Shown: positions 7,840 to 15,751 of the stretch, in pieces
Position numbering within the stretch: position 1 is the first letter of the stretch
How the letters are laid out: the number at the start of each line of letters is the position of its first letter
Source: an uncultured Clostridia bacterium
GTDB lineage: Bacteria > Bacillota > Clostridia > Christensenellales > UBA1242
DNA: 45,046 nucleotides
Direction: 5' to 3'
NCBI GenBank assembly: GCA_930990975.1
Contig: CAKNRR010000011.1
Coordinates: 1-45,046, forward strand
The notes under the pieces: generated by a model
The model's database searches: none
What the model was told of the DNA's origin: nothing
Seen by the model: the letters and a program-made list of their open reading frames with translations, nothing else
Made by a program: the position numbers and the translations under genes

Positions 7840-8496
7840 TTACAAATCAATTTTAGAAAATTGCTTTGAAGAAATTATTGCACTCATTATGCTAAACAAA
7901 ATATAAATCAATAAGCTTATTAATAAATAGATAATTTTTTCTGTAAAATTTATATTATTTACTCCATTTAAAATTTCTCCATATAAAGAAGTTGTAAAAC
8001 GTAAAACTATAAATATGCCTATTATAAGAAATACTATGATTGCACTTATGACAAAAGGTAAACTAACTTTATTTGGATTTTTAAATACTAGTGGGAAAAA
8101 TATTAAATTAAACACTCCAAGAATAATTGCTCCATTTGCTACCAAAGCTACATTAGCAGATATTCCCGCGAAATTAATCAACATATTTGATGCTATGATG
8201 GATTGTTTTATTATACTCAATATGAAAGTATAGATTAATAATATTGATTGAAATATGCAAACTGTTATTATTTTAGCAATTGGTAAATGTTTCTTCTTTA
8301 TAGGCAATTCTAATGAAAATGCAATGTCCTTATTTTCTCTTGTTTGTAAAAAATAAAAAAAAGTAGACAATCCCGAAAAAAAGAAGATGACTTCATATGG
8401 ATAATTAGGCACAAATATTAGAACAGCAAAAAACAAAAATATAAAAATTGTTGGGTGTAGTGCAAGTAAAAATTCCTTTTTAATTAAGTTTTTCAT
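7840..8496 (-). CDS. ABC-2 type transporter permease
   Basis: A 218-aa membrane protein with about six hydrophobic segments, starting at residue 14 (TIFIFLFFAVLIFVP) and ending with a helix before SAIISSKQFSKIDL. The layout is that of small ABC-2 permeases, in which one polytopic subunit pairs with a separate ATPase. The loop TRENKDIAFSLELPIKKKH between helices 2 and 3 is typical of this group. It overlaps the ATPase gene by 17 bases, so translation is coupled. Substrate is unknown. Such operons often export peptides or protect against antimicrobial compounds, but that is inference. Confidence 0.8.
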   Translation of the reverse strand: MKNLIKKEFLLALHPTIFIFLFFAVLIFVPNYPYEVIFFFSGLSTFFYFLQTRENKDIAFSLELPIKKKHLPIAKIITVCIFQSILLIYTFILSIIKQSIIASNMLINFAGISANVALVANGAIILGVFNLIFFPLVFKNPNKVSLPFVISAIIVFLIIGIFIVLRFTTSLYGEILNGVNNINFTEKIIYLLISLLIYILFSIMSAIISSKQFSKIDL

Positions 8497-9325
8497 TGTT
8501 TTGCTCCTTTTCCAAATGTATCATAATGTTATCAAGTGTTGCTTTTTCATATTTTATATTTGTAGGAAGATTATTTTTAAGGACAAGTCCTTCATAACCT
8601 TTTTTTGTTTCTTTTAAGCCTATAATTTTAATATCTTTTGTTTCTTTAATAGATGAAAAATGCACTAAAAAATATTTATTAAGTATTTCATCAAGTGTGC
8701 AATTTGCAAGTATTTTTCCGTTTGAAATATAAACTATATCATCTGCAACTTTCATAAGGTCGCTTGTGATATGTGTTGAAAACAAAATTGAAACTCCTTG
8801 CTTTGCCAACTCTAAAACAATGTCACAAAATTCATCACGTGATATGGGATCAAGTCCACTAGTTGGTTCGTCCATTATAATAAGTTTAGCGTTATGAGAA
8901 AGAGACAGGGCTATTGCAAACTTAACTTGCATACCACTTGATAATTCTCTAATTTTCTTGTTCTCATCTAAATTAAAATCTTTTAAATATTGGCTAAACT
9001 TTTTATTATCCCAATTTGTATAAAACATTGAATAGATTTTTGCTAATTTTTTAAGTGTTTTAAATTGATAAAATTTAAATCCACCACCAACATAGCCGAT
9101 TTCTTGTTTAATTTGTTGCTCATCATCTAAAAATGCTTTGTTAAAAATTTTAATTTCGCCAGTTTTGGAAATAAAATTCATTATACCTTTAATCGTTGTG
9201 CTTTTACCTGCACCATTTCTCCCAATTAATCCAACAATATGGTTTTTCTTTACTTCAAAACTAATATTATCAAGTTTAAAGTTTGCATATGTTTTAGATA
9301 AATTTTTAACAGATAATGCATTCAT
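8480..9325 (-). CDS. ABC transporter ATP-binding protein
   Basis: A 281-aa ATPase subunit. Walker A is GRNGAGKST (residues 35-43), the signature motif reads LSSGMQVKFAIA near residue 128, Walker B is LIIMDEPTSGLDP near 150, and the H-loop is FSTHI. The C-terminal 80 residues form the accessory extension common in exporters paired with ABC-2 permeases. Its ATG overlaps the stop of the AbrB-type gene as TAATG, with AAAGGAG in front. The protein powers the adjacent permease. All ATPase motifs are intact. Confidence 0.9.
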   Translation of the reverse strand: MNALSVKNLSKTYANFKLDNISFEVKKNHIVGLIGRNGAGKSTTIKGIMNFISKTGEIKIFNKAFLDDEQQIKQEIGYVGGGFKFYQFKTLKKLAKIYSMFYTNWDNKKFSQYLKDFNLDENKKIRELSSGMQVKFAIALSLSHNAKLIIMDEPTSGLDPISRDEFCDIVLELAKQGVSILFSTHITSDLMKVADDIVYISNGKILANCTLDEILNKYFLVHFSSIKETKDIKIIGLKETKKGYEGLVLKNNLPTNIKYEKATLDNIMIHLEKEQNNEKLN

Positions 9326-9543
9326 TATTTATCTCCTTTCTTTGCTTCTTGAATTGCATTCCAAAATCTTTCTGCAAAAGAAAAAGGTTGAATTGCAATA
9401 CCTTGACCTTTATCTGCCATTAGTAAAAGTGAATCCCCTAAGTTCAAGTTAAACATTTCCCTTACTTCTTTTGGTATAACAATTTGTCCTTTTGTTCCAA
9501 TTTTAACAGTTGTCATAAATTTGCCTTCTGGATAGTTATTCAT
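9325..9543 (-). CDS. AbrB/SpoVT-type transcriptional regulator
   Basis: A 72-aa protein with the swapped-hairpin AbrB DNA-binding domain at residues 10-55 (TVKIGTKGQIVIPKEVREMF then LNLGDSLLLM). It is the first gene of the ABC exporter operon and most likely regulates it. The ATG at 9543 is supported by AAAGGAG seven bases upstream. A consensus promoter precedes the gene, and the leader between them contains AGTAT...ATACT arms that could be its operator. Could also be a MazE-like antitoxin, but no toxin partner is adjacent. Confidence 0.85.
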   Translation of the reverse strand: MNNYPEGKFMTTVKIGTKGQIVIPKEVREMFNLNLGDSLLLMADKGQGIAIQPFSFAERFWNAIQEAKKGDK

Positions 9544-9585
9544 ATTTATCTCCTTTTAGTATAACTTTTCTTACCTTTCATACTA

Positions 9586-9614
9586 ATTATACAAATTTGC
9601 AAAATATCTGTCAA
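9586..9614 (-). promoter_or_regulatory. Consensus promoter of the AbrB-ABC operon
   Basis: On the minus strand TTGACA (9609-9614) and TATAAT (9586-9591) lie 17 bases apart, about 45 bases before the AbrB-type start. It sits in the 93-base gap after the integrase gene, so the exporter operon has its own transcription. Confidence 0.85.
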
Positions 9615-9636
9615 TCAATTATAAAAATTTTATTCT

Positions 9637-11022
9637 TTACATCTCAAAATCTTTATCTCTTTTCCTTGCTTTCTTTTGTGCAAGTAATTTTTCTAACAAT
9701 TCTATTTCTTCATCAGTTTCATAATCTTCTTCATCTTTATCTATTTCTCTATTAAGCACTGGTATATCTTTTTTATTTTCTAATTCCTTATATTCTTTCA
9801 TTTTATCACTATTAAACAAATTATTAAGTTTGTCTGTTGCTTGTCTATAATAGCTTTTATCAACACTATTATAAACAGTTAATGTCGTTTTCACTGATTT
9901 ATGACCTAGCAATGCTTGTATAACTTTTGGATTTTCATTTGCTTCAAACAACATTGTTGAATATGTGTGTCTTAATGTATGAAAATGTATTTTTCCATAA
10001 AATCCATTTCTTTTTGCAAATCTATCAAAGACATGTCTTGTTCCTGCATACGACCTAACACTACCATCACTATTTGCAAAAACAACAGCATTTGGTGCCA
10101 ACAAATCAACTCCTGATAATTCTTTTCTAACCCATTGACATTTACGCCAATCTTTTAATACATCTATCAAAATATCTGGTATAGGAACCTCACGAACAGA
10201 ACAATTTGTTTTTGTTTGTCCTATAACCGTTTTCCTACTTAATACCTTACCCTTCTTATCAAAAATAGGGACTTGCGTTACACTATTTTTAACCGTAATT
10301 GTTTTATTATTAAAATCAATATTTTCCCACCTTAATGCAAGTGCTTCACCTGCTCTAAGCCCAGCAAACATCATAGTCATACAAAATGGTTTTAAAAATT
10401 CATGTTGATTTAGTGCAATAACAAATTTCATTCTCACATCTTCGGGAATAGCTTTATATTTATTTTCCATATCATGTTGAAAAGTATCTCTTGCTTTTAT
10501 TTTTATTCTTAAAGTAGGATTATTTTCAACTAAACCACAATCAATTGCATATTCAAAAAATTGATTAAAAAGAAATTTTGTTTTCCTTGCTGTATTTGTT
10601 CCTCGACCTTTAACAAAAACTTCGTTTATAACTTGTTGAATAACCGGTGCTGTAACTTCACTAATGTCCATATTGGCAACATAAGGTTTAATGTGCAAAT
10701 TATAACATCTAATGTTTCCTTCAAATGTTCGTGGTGTAACTTGATTTTTCTTAAATACTAACAGCCATTCTTCAAACATATCACCAAAAGTTTTATGTGC
10801 AAACAGTCCATTTAATGGTGTCATTGATCCAGATAATTTAACTAATTTGTCTGAAATTTCTGCTTGACTATGACCATATACAGTTTTTCTTGTTTTCTCA
10901 CCTGTTTCTGGATTTGTCACCCAAATTTTACCTGTCCACAAACCATTCTTTTGTTGGTATATTGAGCCTGACCCATTAGAACGTCGAGTTTTCTCAATTA
11001 CTTTAATCTTTTTTCTTCCCAT
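9637..11022 (-). CDS. int: Tyrosine recombinase integrase
   Basis: A 461-aa integrase of the Tn916/phage type. Residues 14-60 form the arm-site DNA-binding domain (NGSGSIYQQKNGLWTGKIW), then a SAM-like core-binding domain (about 75-185) and the catalytic domain. Catalytic residues visible are Arg in FAGLRAGEALALRW, the H-x-x-R of FHTLRHTYS, the His of LLGHKSVKTT and the nucleophile Tyr in LTVYNSV. A charged C-terminal tail follows. It cuts and joins element ends at its attachment site. The ATG at 11022 is chosen over the upstream GTG because GAGG lies five bases before it. It nearly abuts the excisionase gene. No IS disrupts it. Confidence 0.93.
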   Translation of the reverse strand: MGRKKIKVIEKTRRSNGSGSIYQQKNGLWTGKIWVTNPETGEKTRKTVYGHSQAEISDKLVKLSGSMTPLNGLFAHKTFGDMFEEWLLVFKKNQVTPRTFEGNIRCYNLHIKPYVANMDISEVTAPVIQQVINEVFVKGRGTNTARKTKFLFNQFFEYAIDCGLVENNPTLRIKIKARDTFQHDMENKYKAIPEDVRMKFVIALNQHEFLKPFCMTMMFAGLRAGEALALRWENIDFNNKTITVKNSVTQVPIFDKKGKVLSRKTVIGQTKTNCSVREVPIPDILIDVLKDWRKCQWVRKELSGVDLLAPNAVVFANSDGSVRSYAGTRHVFDRFAKRNGFYGKIHFHTLRHTYSTMLFEANENPKVIQALLGHKSVKTTLTVYNSVDKSYYRQATDKLNNLFNSDKMKEYKELENKKDIPVLNREIDKDEEDYETDEEIELLEKLLAQKKARKRDKDFEM

Positions 11023-11024
11023 AC

Positions 11025-11258
11025 TCACCTCTTTATTTCATTAGTAAATTGCCATACAACAAATGCAGAAACACTTACTATTCGCCTTTTACCAATTTTT
11101 ATTTTAGGAAAATCTATATTGGACATTATTGCTCTCGCATTATCTCTACCAAGTCCTGTAATCTTCATAATATCAGAATAATCAAGATATTCTTTACCAA
11201 ACTTATCAGTAATTCTTTTTATTTCAGATGATATAAGTTCTTCTGCTTTTATTTCCAT
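11025..11258 (-). CDS. xis: Excisionase-like MerR-type HTH protein
   Basis: A 77-aa basic protein with a winged-helix (MerR/excisionase) fold: YLDYSDIMKITGLGRDNARAI is the helix-turn-helix and FPKIKIGKRRIVSVSAFVVW the wing and last helix. Small proteins of this type directly upstream of an integrase bend DNA and bias recombination towards excision. The ribosome binding site AGGAGG overlaps the stop region of the gene before it. Its stop codon is three bases from the integrase start, so the two are co-translated. Confidence 0.85.
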   Translation of the reverse strand: MEIKAEELISSEIKRITDKFGKEYLDYSDIMKITGLGRDNARAIMSNIDFPKIKIGKRRIVSVSAFVVWQFTNEIKR

Positions 11259-11266
11259 ATACCCTC

Positions 11267-11656
11267 CTACATTTCTTCTTGTTTTAAATCTTCTATATCA
11301 CTGTTAATTGTGCATATAACGTCATCTATTGCACTCTCAAAATCACCTTTTTCAACATTGCTTAAATTGTTATATCCATCAAGTTTATATAAACTATCGC
11401 TATAAGTATCGTTTACAAAACATCTTACTCTGTCTATTCCATCTTTGCATGCTAGTTCTAACCAATATGTTACATCGTCATCATCTAAAAAATCCGATAT
11501 TTCTCTAAAATAGTCAGCATAATCTGTTCCATAATCACAATCAAAATCGTTTAAAAGATTATATATTTTTGTATAAGTTTCATATTTATCATCAATTTCT
11601 TTAATTGATTCCTTTAAGTTGGATATTAAGTTTTTCCTAGCTGTTATTTCTTTCAT
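11267..11656 (-). CDS. Hypothetical acidic protein
   Basis: A 129-aa very acidic protein (FLDDDDVTYWLELACKDGID, repeated Asp and Tyr), mostly helical, with no recognised domain. The frame is open to a GTG at 11668, but the ATG at 11656 has GAGG seven bases upstream and is preferred. It overlaps the end of the C5 methyltransferase gene by 20 bases and precedes xis. Acidic proteins of this size in ICE maintenance operons are sometimes DNA mimics or antirestriction proteins. That is only a possibility here. Confidence 0.65.
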   Translation of the reverse strand: MKEITARKNLISNLKESIKEIDDKYETYTKIYNLLNDFDCDYGTDYADYFREISDFLDDDDVTYWLELACKDGIDRVRCFVNDTYSDSLYKLDGYNNLSNVEKGDFESAIDDVICTINSDIEDLKQEEM

Positions 11657-12752
11657 CTTTATCCTCACTTTTAAGATAATTTTTTAGTCTTTCCGCAACT
11701 CTTTTTATCATTACAGGCGGAACACTCATTCCACAAACATAGGCAATATTATCTGGATTATCAGATAGAAAATTGTAATCTTGTGGAAAAGTTGAAATTG
11801 AAATCATATCTTTTTTTGATAAAAATTTTTTATCGCTCCATCGTATGTTATTACAATGAGCAGTTATTGTTGGTGCGACTTGATTATCATAAACAAAACA
11901 ATAATTAAAAAAAGAACTCTTACCTCGTAATTTTCTGCAAGCGTTCTCTAAATTTCTATCACCGTATTTAGCACAATTGATTAGTGTCATTAAATTATCA
12001 GAGATTTTAATAGGCGAACCTTCTTTTGTCTTTATTTCTTCAAACAAAATTGGTCTATATAAAAAAGACATATTAATACTTTCTAGATCCACATTTAATC
12101 TTGTAGCTATAAAAAATACTCTATGTCTTTTTTGTGGTATTCCCATTTGCTCGCCTTTTAAGAGCCAATGTTTTACCTTATATCCTATTTCTTGAAAATG
12201 CTTATAAATATTTTGAACATACTTCCAAGCATTCCCTTTGGTTAGTCCTTCTACATTTTCCATAACAACAAACTTTGGTTTTAACTTATTTACAGTTTCT
12301 ATGAACACGAAAGACAAATCATCTAGTGTTTGTTCTTTTTGTCCCTCGCGAAATTTCTTTTTCTTACCCCAAGTTTTCTCACGTTTTCCAGCCATAGAAA
12401 ATGTTGTGCATGGTGGACTTCCATCTAAAATATCTAGTTTAAACAATTCTTTTGGTATTTGTTCATTTGGAATTTTATTAAAATCTCTTATATCCATAAC
12501 ATAGTTAAATTTAGGATTATGGTTAGCAAGATATATGTTATTCATTCTCTTATCTATTTCCAAACAACCAATAACATCATATCCTGCCAACTTATATCCC
12601 ATTGTTGAACCGCCCCCACAAGCAAAACAACTAAATACTTTTAGTCCATTACTTTTAGGATAATCTTTCAAGTGCCAATACCAATCATTACTTTCTTTTG
12701 TTTTGTATTCATCAAATTCGCTACCCAACAAATCAAATATAGATTGTTGCAT
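11637..12752 (-). CDS. C5-cytosine DNA methyltransferase of the ICE backbone
   Basis: A 371-aa Dcm-type methyltransferase. Visible motifs are I (FSCFACGGGSTMGYKLAG), IV with the catalytic Cys (DGSPPCTTFSMAG), VI (MENVEGL), VIII (QKRHRVFFIA), IX (VAPTITAHC) and X (GMSVPPVM, where GNSxxP is usual). No restriction gene is adjacent, so it is an orphan methylase that may protect the element from host restriction after transfer. It sits in the operon with the primase-like and excisionase genes. The ATG follows GAGG by eight bases. It is unlike the two paralogous methyltransferases at 33.5-35.8 kb. Confidence 0.9.
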   Translation of the reverse strand: MQQSIFDLLGSEFDEYKTKESNDWYWHLKDYPKSNGLKVFSCFACGGGSTMGYKLAGYDVIGCLEIDKRMNNIYLANHNPKFNYVMDIRDFNKIPNEQIPKELFKLDILDGSPPCTTFSMAGKREKTWGKKKKFREGQKEQTLDDLSFVFIETVNKLKPKFVVMENVEGLTKGNAWKYVQNIYKHFQEIGYKVKHWLLKGEQMGIPQKRHRVFFIATRLNVDLESINMSFLYRPILFEEIKTKEGSPIKISDNLMTLINCAKYGDRNLENACRKLRGKSSFFNYCFVYDNQVAPTITAHCNNIRWSDKKFLSKKDMISISTFPQDYNFLSDNPDNIAYVCGMSVPPVMIKRVAERLKNYLKSEDKDERNNS

Positions 12753-12761
12753 AGCTTAACC

Positions 12762-13724
12762 TCACATCATTTCATCTTGTTTTATTTTTCTGTTTATTCT
12801 ATCTATTATTTGATTAATACTATTTCTAAAATTATCTTCTTCTTGCACAAGTGCTTGATTAGGGTCCTTAAATCCTAAATTATCAAAATCTAAAAACTTA
12901 ATATGATTATCTCTAAAATACTCTTTAAGTTCTAAATTTGCTTTTTCTCCGGCCTCGTCATTATCTAATGCAAGAATATAAACTTTATTTTTATTCTTTT
13001 CTATATTTTTAAATTTTTCAATATTACAAGTGCTTCCTAGTGCAATTGAATTTGCATTAACCGTTTCAAAACTTAAACAATCAAACTCACCCTCACAAAT
13101 AAAACAAAAAGGTATATTATTAATAAGAGCATTTTTATTAAAAATGTCTGTATGACTTCCTTTTGATTTATAATATCTCACATTACCATCATTTGAAATA
13201 TTGCGTGCTGTGTAACTATTATCTGTTATTGGTATAACAATTGCGTTTAATCCACCAGCAATAAAGTCAAATTTGTTATAACCCAAATTAAATTTATCAA
13301 TTGTTTTGTCACTAATTTTTCTTGCCCTTAAATATTCTCTCGCTTGTTTATTTTCTTTAAGTTTTTTATGCCAATAGTTGTATGCTTTGTTATAGTCCTT
13401 GTTTTCTTTCTCAATTTTATCTTCTTCAACAATATTTTTTATTTGTAAAGGTGTTATCTTTTGTCCGTGATAAAAATATTGTAAAGCCCTGTTAAATGCT
13501 TCTTTTGGACTTACATTTTCAATTGCACATATTGCGTCAAACAAGTTATAACATTCACCACAACCAAAGCAATATACTTTGTTGTCATCATAATATTTCA
13601 TTGACGCATTTACATCTCTATGATTTGGATTTATGCAATTAAACATTCTACTTGTATTAATATTATGACTTTCTAAATAACTTCTTAAATTACTTTTCAA
13701 GTTTTCATAGTCTAAACTATTCAA
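12762..13724 (-). CDS. Primase-like protein (CHC2 zinc finger plus TOPRIM)
   Basis: A 320-aa DnaG-related protein. The CHC2-type zinc site is Cys30, His35, Cys52 and Cys55. A middle linker (about 100-150) is lysine-rich. A TOPRIM domain follows with the Glu of ICEGEFDCLSFE near 210 and the Asp pair in ILALDNDEAGEKA near 250. It lacks the helicase-binding domain of a full DnaG. It probably primes the single strand received in conjugation or element replication. Start is TTG at 13724, overlapping the previous stop, with AGAGGA upstream. Confidence 0.85.
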   Translation of the reverse strand: MNSLDYENLKSNLRSYLESHNINTSRMFNCINPNHRDVNASMKYYDDNKVYCFGCGECYNLFDAICAIENVSPKEAFNRALQYFYHGQKITPLQIKNIVEEDKIEKENKDYNKAYNYWHKKLKENKQAREYLRARKISDKTIDKFNLGYNKFDFIAGGLNAIVIPITDNSYTARNISNDGNVRYYKSKGSHTDIFNKNALINNIPFCFICEGEFDCLSFETVNANSIALGSTCNIEKFKNIEKNKNKVYILALDNDEAGEKANLELKEYFRDNHIKFLDFDNLGFKDPNQALVQEEDNFRNSINQIIDRINRKIKQDEMM

Positions 13725-14056
13725 CTCATTTCCTCTTGATTTTTCAATTTTCTTTGTATTTTTCTTCTATCTTGAATTTCAAAGTAAAAGAAGTCACTTA
13801 AATCAGCTTTTGTTAAATCATAGTCTGTTTTCATAAATCTCCAATAAAAAGTTTCTAAAATCTTATCTTTTGGAAAATCACTTCGTTTGTATTTTTGACC
13901 ATCATTCATCAAATATCCACATAAACTTTCCATTGCTTGTATTTCATAAGAATTGTCATATATTTGATTTTTAGATAGTTTTAGTGTGTCATTTTTGTAA
14001 TTATCAATTTCGGATTGTAATTCAGAAACAAAATCATTAAATTCTTTATCTCTCAT
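13721..14056 (-). CDS. Hypothetical ICE accessory protein
   Basis: A 111-aa charged, helical protein not recognised from sequence. Aromatic residues cluster in the C-terminal half (ETFYWRFMKTDYDL, DLSDFFYFEIQDRRK), which suggests a small protein-interaction fold. The ATG has GGAGATG upstream. The stop overlaps the TTG start of the primase-like gene by four bases, so the two products are made together and may work together in DNA processing. No domain is assigned. Confidence 0.6.
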   Translation of the reverse strand: MRDKEFNDFVSELQSEIDNYKNDTLKLSKNQIYDNSYEIQAMESLCGYLMNDGQKYKRSDFPKDKILETFYWRFMKTDYDLTKADLSDFFYFEIQDRRKIQRKLKNQEEMS

Positions 14057-14058
14057 TT

Positions 14059-14433
14059 CTACATCTCCTCATCATAATTTCGTTTTCTTTTTTGTTCTCT
14101 CTGTTTTTTCTTGTTTTCTCCTATCTCTTTTAAAATCCTTTGCACTCTTTTGTAGTGTTCTTTATTGTATTTTTCTTGTTTCTTGATATAGACATCAAGG
14201 TCCTTCATATCTTTTTCTTGCAATTCATACTTAATTCCACAATCACAAGAAATAAATTGCATACCACAAGCTGGACATCTTTCTATGTCGCACATATCTA
14301 AATGCTTTTCACCAACATGAACACCACAATCTCCACAAGTTGGATTTTCTTCATCTCCCACCCAATCATCATCTTCATCACCAAAGAGAATTGGGTCATA
14401 AAGTTTTCCTTTGATTAAGTATTTAACTTCCAT
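14059..14433 (-). CDS. Zinc-ribbon hypothetical protein
   Basis: A 124-aa protein with a dense cysteine array: CGDCGVH, then CDIERCPACGMQFISCDCG. Together these can hold one or two zinc ions. The C-terminal 50 residues are very basic (KKKQREQKRKRNYDEE), suggesting nucleic-acid binding. The frame opens further upstream, but the ATG at 14433 is chosen because AAAGGAG precedes it by six bases. The upstream choice would also overlap the previous gene. It lies three bases before the next gene's start in a tightly packed operon. Confidence 0.65.
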   Translation of the reverse strand: MEVKYLIKGKLYDPILFGDEDDDWVGDEENPTCGDCGVHVGEKHLDMCDIERCPACGMQFISCDCGIKYELQEKDMKDLDVYIKKQEKYNKEHYKRVQRILKEIGENKKKQREQKRKRNYDEEM

Positions 14434-14443
14434 AGGTTCTCCT

Positions 14444-15211
14444 TTACTCCATACCACTATCATCTACATTTTGTATATATTGATAGTTATTTGATTTTTT
14501 ATCAAATTTGAAATACCTTTTTGAATATGGCCATAATTCAAAACCTTTTTCATACGCTTCTTTGCTACCATCTTCATATTGTTCAACTTTTGTATATTCA
14601 CCATTTGAAATTTCTATTTCTCCACAATAAACACAAATCTGTTCATCAGAGTAATCATATTCAAATACTACATTAGGATAATCCTTTGATAGTAACTTTA
14701 TTAATTCTGGAACAGGGTCCCATGGTGTTTCAAATATAATTTCGTTACCGTTTATTTCTGTTCTACTTGCGTTCCACTTTATTCCCCAATTTTTCATTGA
14801 CCATTCATACCAATCAATAACCCCATAATTTACTAAATTATCAAAACACTGCTTTCCATAGGATAACACATCATCTTTTGTCTTAAAGCGTTCATTATTT
14901 TTAATCATTTCCTCAATTAATCTTTCTTGATGTTCATCGCTATATGAAACAAAATTTCCTTTGTTTAAAACTAATGCTGTTATATATTTTTGAAAATCAG
15001 GTGTTTTCTTTATTGAATTTATAAATAATCCCATACAAGTTGGAGTTGTTGTTGATAATTCTGTATTTCTTATACTTTCTGGCATAGGGATTATTTTCTC
15101 AAAATCCAATTGAAAACAATCTTCTTTATTTCTATATGTGGTAATTCTATTTATAATATCTTGATAATTGTCATCAATTATTCGTAATCTGTTTCTTACC
15201 CAATTTGGCAT
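14444..15211 (-). CDS. Api92/YubB ferredoxin-like domain protein
   Basis: A 255-aa protein that begins MPNWVRNRLRI, the hallmark opening of Api92-like/YubB (DUF1281-type) proteins found on plasmids, phages and ICEs. It also carries the family's typical middle and C-terminal parts (WYEWSMKNWGIKWNAS, FETPWDPVPELI). Its role is unknown. The family is thought to adopt a ferredoxin-like fold. AGGAGG lies seven bases before the ATG. It is part of the accessory gene run between primase and VirB4. Confidence 0.8.
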   Translation of the reverse strand: MPNWVRNRLRIIDDNYQDIINRITTYRNKEDCFQLDFEKIIPMPESIRNTELSTTTPTCMGLFINSIKKTPDFQKYITALVLNKGNFVSYSDEHQERLIEEMIKNNERFKTKDDVLSYGKQCFDNLVNYGVIDWYEWSMKNWGIKWNASRTEINGNEIIFETPWDPVPELIKLLSKDYPNVVFEYDYSDEQICVYCGEIEISNGEYTKVEQYEDGSKEAYEKGFELWPYSKRYFKFDKKSNNYQYIQNVDDSGME

Positions 15212-15220
15212 TTTGTCCTC

Positions 15221-15742
15221 CTACATTTCCTCTTGTGATTGTTTTTTCTTTTCTTCTTTTAATGCCGTATCAGTCCAAAATCCATAAAAGTCTTTTGGCC
15301 TTTTTATTCCTAATCTTTTGTATTCCCTTGCTAAACCATCTACAACTTTCTCAAAATCATCAAATGGATAATTTGCATATTCCCATTCTTTGTTCTCATT
15401 AAAGATATAAATATATTCAATCCAATCCCAATTCCTTAATTGTTCTAATGTGCAAATGCGCGCTTCTTGGTCTTTCTCACCTCTATCTCGTCCATAAGCG
15501 ACTACCACATCTTCTTGCCTTTTATCATAATCAAATGAATGTGGCCTATTTGGATCAGGGTTAACTTTTTCACATAAACAAGATATATTTCCTAAATTTA
15601 ACAGTTCATCTAACTTTTTCTCATCATTATAATAGTCAATAAGCATTGCACCGTTATAAGTCAAATATCCGTCACTATGACAATAAATTGCTTTGTATTT
15701 ATCTTTATCTATTTGTTTACAAATCAAGCTTCTTGTTGACAT
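15221..15742 (-). CDS. Hypothetical ICE/phage accessory protein (MSTRS-type)
   Basis: A 173-aa protein opening MSTRSLICKQ, with IYCHSDGYL and LIDYY soon after. I recall proteins with this opening from phages and conjugative elements but know no function or domain number. It has several Trp and Tyr residues (LRNWDWIEYIYIF) and a charged tail. AGGAGG precedes the ATG. Its stop lies nine bases before the Api92-like start, so the two are co-transcribed. Confidence 0.7.
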   Translation of the reverse strand: MSTRSLICKQIDKDKYKAIYCHSDGYLTYNGAMLIDYYNDEKKLDELLNLGNISCLCEKVNPDPNRPHSFDYDKRQEDVVVAYGRDRGEKDQEARICTLEQLRNWDWIEYIYIFNENKEWEYANYPFDDFEKVVDGLAREYKRLGIKRPKDFYGFWTDTALKEEKKKQSQEEM

Positions 15743-15751
15743 TTATTCCTC

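Noticed and set aside
9325-9543. AbrB-type gene as a MazE antitoxin of a toxin-antitoxin pair
   Set aside because: The adjacent coupled gene is an ABC ATPase and no small toxin gene lies next to it. A regulator role for the exporter operon fits better.
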